Shown piece after piece: positions 59,746 through 64,000 of a stretch of 64,000 bases of DNA. A program made the translations under genes and the position numbers. The notes under the pieces were generated by a model. The model was not told where the DNA came from, did no database searches, and worked only from the letters and a program-made list of their open reading frames with translations. The stretch is from Aphelocoma coerulescens (lineage: Eukaryota > Chordata > Aves > Passeriformes > Corvidae): NCBI RefSeq assembly GCF_041296385.1, contig NC_091022.1, positions 24,509,967-24,573,966 on the forward strand, in the 5' to 3' direction. Within the stretch, counting starts at the first letter, position 1. Every line of letters starts with the position of its first letter.

Positions 59746-62700
59746 AACTATTCACCTCACAAGAGGCACTGCTCATTTTTGCTGCTTCCTACTGCATTTT
59801 TGTTTCTCATCAGACAGTGTCCTAGCATCATGTGCCATTCAACTCTTTCATCCTCTCAGCACACATAGAGGAATGTGGCTAAAACATTAAAGGCATGAAA
59901 CTTTCCTGTACCCAGTTCATTCCTTGTGGAACTCCAGAATTTAACAAGAAAATAAGATGACAAAGCAACACTAAATAACCCAAGGACATGCTCTAGTCTC
60001 CCTGCTATAAAGACCAAGATTTCCTAGCAGCATCCAAAGAACAGTAAGAATGCCGGAAATTTAGATAGTCACAAGTAATCCTGTCCATTTTCTCCTTTTT
60101 TGTTATCTTATAAATGGCCTTTGAGGTGTTGGGCAGCATGGGAGCAAATCTCTCCTTGTGTCCTTCATCGGTTCACTCTTTGATTTGTAAAAAGCACTGA
60201 AGCTGGGAGTATTGCATCTTTATTTTTCATCAGACTCCCATGTGCTCATGTTTTAGCATAAGGATTGCTCTTCAAAGCCCTGGATTAGATGCAACATTCC
60301 CCTGTTCTGTTGGTGACCTTCACCACTGGCCTTCCCTTCCTCCAGCTCTTCACAAAGAGTGCTTCAAAGACACTTGGCCATCTCCAGCTGTTTGATTTCC
60401 AGATCACCTGTTCAGCTCTGATCTGCCATTGGTCTTGGTTGTTCTCTCCTCTCTCTGGGAGTGCCTCATCACAGCATTTGGGATGTTTTCCAGCTATGGC
60501 CAAAGTTGTATTCCCCATCTTACCTCCAGAGCTGAGCTCTCAGCAAACTCCTTTCTCAGTTACAGACAATGACTCATTCTTCAGAGGTCAAGCAAATCTC
60601 TTCCTTCCTTTCATTTAACCCCTTCTCCTCCCAGGAGAGGAGGTTGCTTTGCCCAGCCATCCCCTTGCCTTGATGCATGTCCATTTTATCTCTAGTTGAT
60701 CCCTCTTCATGTCCTTCACATCTGCTAGGCAAGTTCTCACACAGTCATGGCTGGTCCATCCCTACTACTAGAATTTGCCTGGAGAAAAAATCCCCAAAAA
60801 CCCCCAGAGTCCAAGCATGTTCCTGTACATGACAGTCCTGTACACACTTCATGTGGTAGGTGGCTGTGCCATGTACACGTCCATAGATATTCCAGGCACA
60901 GTGTCCTCAATCAGGGGAAATGCAGCCCTGAGTTGTTGAGGAGAGGCAACAGCTTCAGATCCTGCCTCCACTCTCTGCTGCTTTTCAGCCAGCCAGCCTG
61001 TCCATGTCCCACTTGGTGCCCAGCTTGGCCATGGACATTCCACCAGACACTGCAGCAGAGCATGGCACTGCACCAATGGGCACAGCACACGTGTGTCACT
61101 CTTGTCATGTGTTGCTGTCAGAGAGGAAACACAGAAAAGCTTTCACATCCCCTTAAGTCTCAACTGGGATGCCAAGTGATCAGGAGTCTCATGACCCTTT
61201 GAAATCACAGGTGGGGGAGAACCTGAAAACCTTTGATGCCAAATGTGTGCTGCAGCAGAGAGATTAGTCCTAGGTTTTAAACAACACAGCATGAGCCAGA
61301 GCCCTCCTTCCCCACGCCCCCTCCATAGCTCTCTTCTCACCCAGAGTTTGGCTGCACAGACTTTTTATTTGCACACAGTTGTCCTTAAAAATAATAAGTG
61401 ACTATTTGCCTGTTCAAAGCCAGAAACAAGTTGACCAATTGCTGCTGTGTTTTACTTCAGGGTATCCATCTAAAGGCAGGGAGAGAGAATCAGGTTATAA
61501 TGGTTTGCCTGGCTCGAAAACTCCATTTTGGGCCGCGGAGAGTCATATTTCAGAGAGTATTGATCACAGTGCAGTTTGTGTTTCCTCACGTCCATGATCC
61601 TGTTTGCAGCCCTGTAAAATAATAACAGTACTCATGTCAGTAAGGTAATTACCATTGATCTAACACACTGTGACAAATTTTTCAGTCATGCCACTTGATT
61701 CATACTTAAAGTTATGGCACTGCTGACTGCTCCTTAAATAATTGAAGGATGCCCTTTGTAAATCAGCACACTCTTGCCAAAAAGTGGAAGTTTCTTCTTT
61801 GTTCCAGGCCTTGTTTCTTAGTTTCATCAGGGATTTCAAAATTAAACAGACAGCTTTCCACAGCCCACATAGTTCACACTTGGAGCAAATATCATCTGAG
61901 CTGGCAAATCACTTATGGCACCTTTGTTCGAGAAAAGCGGGAAAAAATAAGAAGAAAAAGGTTAAACTGCAGGGAAGACCAGAGTCTCTGTGGCTGGGGA
62001 GAGGGTTTCTAGCAACAAGGGAGACAAAGCCAAATTTGGTTAATTCAAAATACCTGTGAAATCACTCCTCATCCTCTTGTGGTTGGGATTACTGAAGGCC
62101 GAAGAAGAGCAGTGAGGATGGTCCTGGTCTCTTGCTCCTGGATCCTTGACTGCCCATGAGGAGAGCTTGGCAACCTCTCTTCTGAGGAATTGTTTAGTGA
62201 TCTGCACCTCCACTACACCAAGCCCCAACATGCTGAGGGGAAGCACCACAGCTTCTTGGCCTGGGCTCTCCAGGCTGGTGCCCCCAGAAAATATTTGTGT
62301 TTGACCTGCTTGTAACATAGACATTAAGTAAGACTCTGCTAGGCAAGTAATCAAGGAGAGTATGGTTCTGGGTGGTGGGACCCATTGGCAGCTAACCATA
62401 AACCAGTTTTCCACTAGTGAAGTGTGGACACTCTTCAAGGTGAGTTTGGATCGGTTCACCACAGTTTTCATCAAACCCTCCCCCTTGGTTGTCAAGGAAG
62501 CCTTGGAATTAGTTTAAATTGGACATCAAACACTATGAAGGACACATTTCTCATTGACATTGATGCATAGATACTTACTTTGGCTCTGAGGTACCTTCTG
62601 GAATAGCCTCTCTCATTTTCCATAAAATATGAAGACCATATAGGGAGATCACCTTGTTGCTTTCCAAAGGTATTCCTCAGGAGAGCAATCTGTAATAGAC

Positions 62701-62937
62701 AAAGGTGCCTGTGGAGCAGTCAATAAAACCTCCATCTTTGTTGTCTCAGCAGACTGTCCCTGGTTACCAAACCCTTTCTTCTCAGCTCTCCTATTTAGAG
62801 ACCACCCCCCTTTGCAGGGTACGGAGAACTTTGATGCTGACCAGGAGTTTGCAGCTCAAGCTCAAAAATAAGCAAGGAAAGACTAATCCATAAGTCTGTC
62901 ATCACCATGGCTCAACAGCTGCACCCTCTTCTCCTTT
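59746..62937. other. unique non-coding sequence
   Basis: No gene is recognised. The longest open frames (151 codons on plus near 60.75-61.2 kb and on minus at 62040-62495) have no domain. A weak MIR-like string ('ccctgtaaaataataacagt') is near 61611. Confidence 0.45.
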
Positions 62938-63149
62938 TGATTAGGAAGAAAATCTTGGGGTGATGAGGCACTGGAACAGGTTGCCTGAAGAAGTTGTGGA
63001 TGCCCCACCCCTGGAAGTGTTCAAGGCCAGGTTGGACTGGGCTTTGAGCAGCTTGGATTAGTGGAAGGTGTCCCTGCCCATGGAAGGGGGCTTGGAACAA
63101 GGTGATGTTTAATGTCCCTTCCAACACAAACCATTCTGTGATTCCATGA
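62938..63149 (+). mobile_element. CR1 LINE 3' end, well preserved
   Basis: The order 'gaggcactggaacaggttgc', 'gttgtggatgccccacccct', 'gaagtgttcaaggccaggtt', 'aggtgtccctgcccatgg', 'cccttccaacacaaaccatt' and the terminal 'ctgtgattccatga' is a near-complete CR1 3' untranslated region in sense orientation. Divergence is low enough to suggest one of the younger insertions here. It is the strongest single indicator that the DNA is avian. Confidence 0.95.
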
Positions 63150-64000
63150 GGTTTGGTGGCTGTCACAGGACTCCCGTGCTCGGGGAGCACGCAGACCTGC
63201 AGCAGCCACCGTGGCATTACAGCCTTTGGAGAGCAAATTGAATGAACTGTCCTCCAGGAGAGCCTCAAGCCTGCCTCTTTGGCATTGTTGGAATACACAA
63301 AGCAGTGGCTCTGCCTTTGATCCACTCTGCTACCTGTAAAGTGTCCTCTTTTGTGGGCATTCTTGTACCTGCTTGAGATGAGGCCAGAACAAACAGAAAG
63401 CACCTTAAAGGAGCTTACTAAGTAAGTCTAGGATTGAGCAAACAGCATATTCAAGGGGTCAAATTTAATTCCTTCCTTCCTTTTGTATTCAGATTAGAGG
63501 CCAAGGTAGATTTGTGGAAGCCAGGACTCCTCAGCTAATGCTGCTTTTGCACTTAACCTGCAATTTACCTGTCAGTAACAAATACATAAAAGGCCAGCTA
63601 AGCTCTTCAAACTTCCAAACAATTTACTGCACCATCAGATGGGCTCTTTAGCACAACAGCCTGTTCACATCTAAGGAAAACATCTGCTGCCTAAAAGAAT
63701 GCTCCTCAAAAATGCATCTGGCCAAATAAATGTGCATATTTAAAGGAACATCATGTTTTAAGTCAATCAAACCCCTCAAAAATAATAATAAAAACCATTC
63801 CAAAGAGACTACTTGCCAGTGATGTATTGGCTTGGTTAAGAAGGGCTGTGTTTTCAGAGCCTCCTAAATTCCTCAACTCAAGTGCTGAGTGGAGGTTTAT
63901 TAAGTGACCTGTCTGGATGTATATCAGCCTTGTCCCTGGTGGGGGTCCTATGTTAAATTCCATCATTAAAACCTATTACCGAGCTATCAAAACCCGCTGT
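63150..64000. other. unique non-coding sequence
   Basis: No gene is recognised up to the window end. The sequence turns AT-rich after 63570. Confidence 0.45.

Noticed and set aside
62040..62495. 151-codon minus-strand frame considered as an ERV remnant
   Set aside because: No retroviral motif could be identified and the length fits chance.
62912..63403. 163-codon minus-strand frame
   Set aside because: It crosses the antisense of the CR1 3' untranslated region, which is not coding.
1..64000. CRISPR arrays, rRNA, tRNA, bacterial operons or phage genes
   Set aside because: No evenly spaced direct repeats, structural RNA signatures or tightly packed coding frames occur, and the repeat content is avian.

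Overview
The window reads as single-copy non-coding DNA from a bird nuclear genome. The evidence is the repeat content: three clear copies of the CR1 LINE 3' end and one internal CR1 reverse-transcriptase piece, two avian endogenous-retrovirus LTRs, and scattered remnants of much older amniote repeats (MIR-like CORE-SINEs and short 'gggcc...ggatctgg' elements). The CR1 and LTR subtypes fit a neoavian bird and probably a songbird, but the species cannot be fixed from sequence alone. Nothing suggests a bacterium, phage or plasmid: there are no operons, ribosome-binding sites, rRNA, tRNA or CRISPR arrays.

I recognise no complete protein-coding gene and no conserved coding exon. The longest open frames are explained by LTRs, by a polypurine microsatellite, or by GC-rich and stop-poor composition. 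One exception deserves a check: a frame at 52609-53754 (+) that is open for about 380 codons except for a single TGA.

Layout. 1-4.8 kb: unique sequence with a perfect hairpin (479-515) and a MIR-like remnant. 4.8-5.2 kb: plus-strand LTR fragment that keeps a TATA box and a polyadenylation signal. 5.2-9.6 kb: unique sequence ending in a T/G-rich low-complexity block. 9.6-10.6 kb: near-full solo LTR. 10.6-41.8 kb: long unique stretch with a GGAC/GGAT microsatellite, CR1 tails (15.5 and 30.7 kb), MIR-like pieces (16.6 and 31.1 kb) and AT-rich blocks rich in TAAT motifs that look like candidate regulatory elements. 41.8-42.2 kb: decayed CR1 reverse-transcriptase segment on the minus strand. 42.2-56.2 kb: unique sequence with a 26-bp palindrome, a polypurine tract of about 300 bp, an octamer-bearing candidate element and the long open frame. 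56.3-56.8 kb: the only CpG island in the window and the best candidate for a promoter or other regulatory hub. 56.8-64 kb: unique sequence with a nested inverted repeat (59601-59745) and two CR1 3' ends.

The most plausible reading is an intron or intergenic interval. No genes here work together in a demonstrable way. Element family names and candidate regulatory calls rest on remembered consensus sequences and motif inspection, not on any search.
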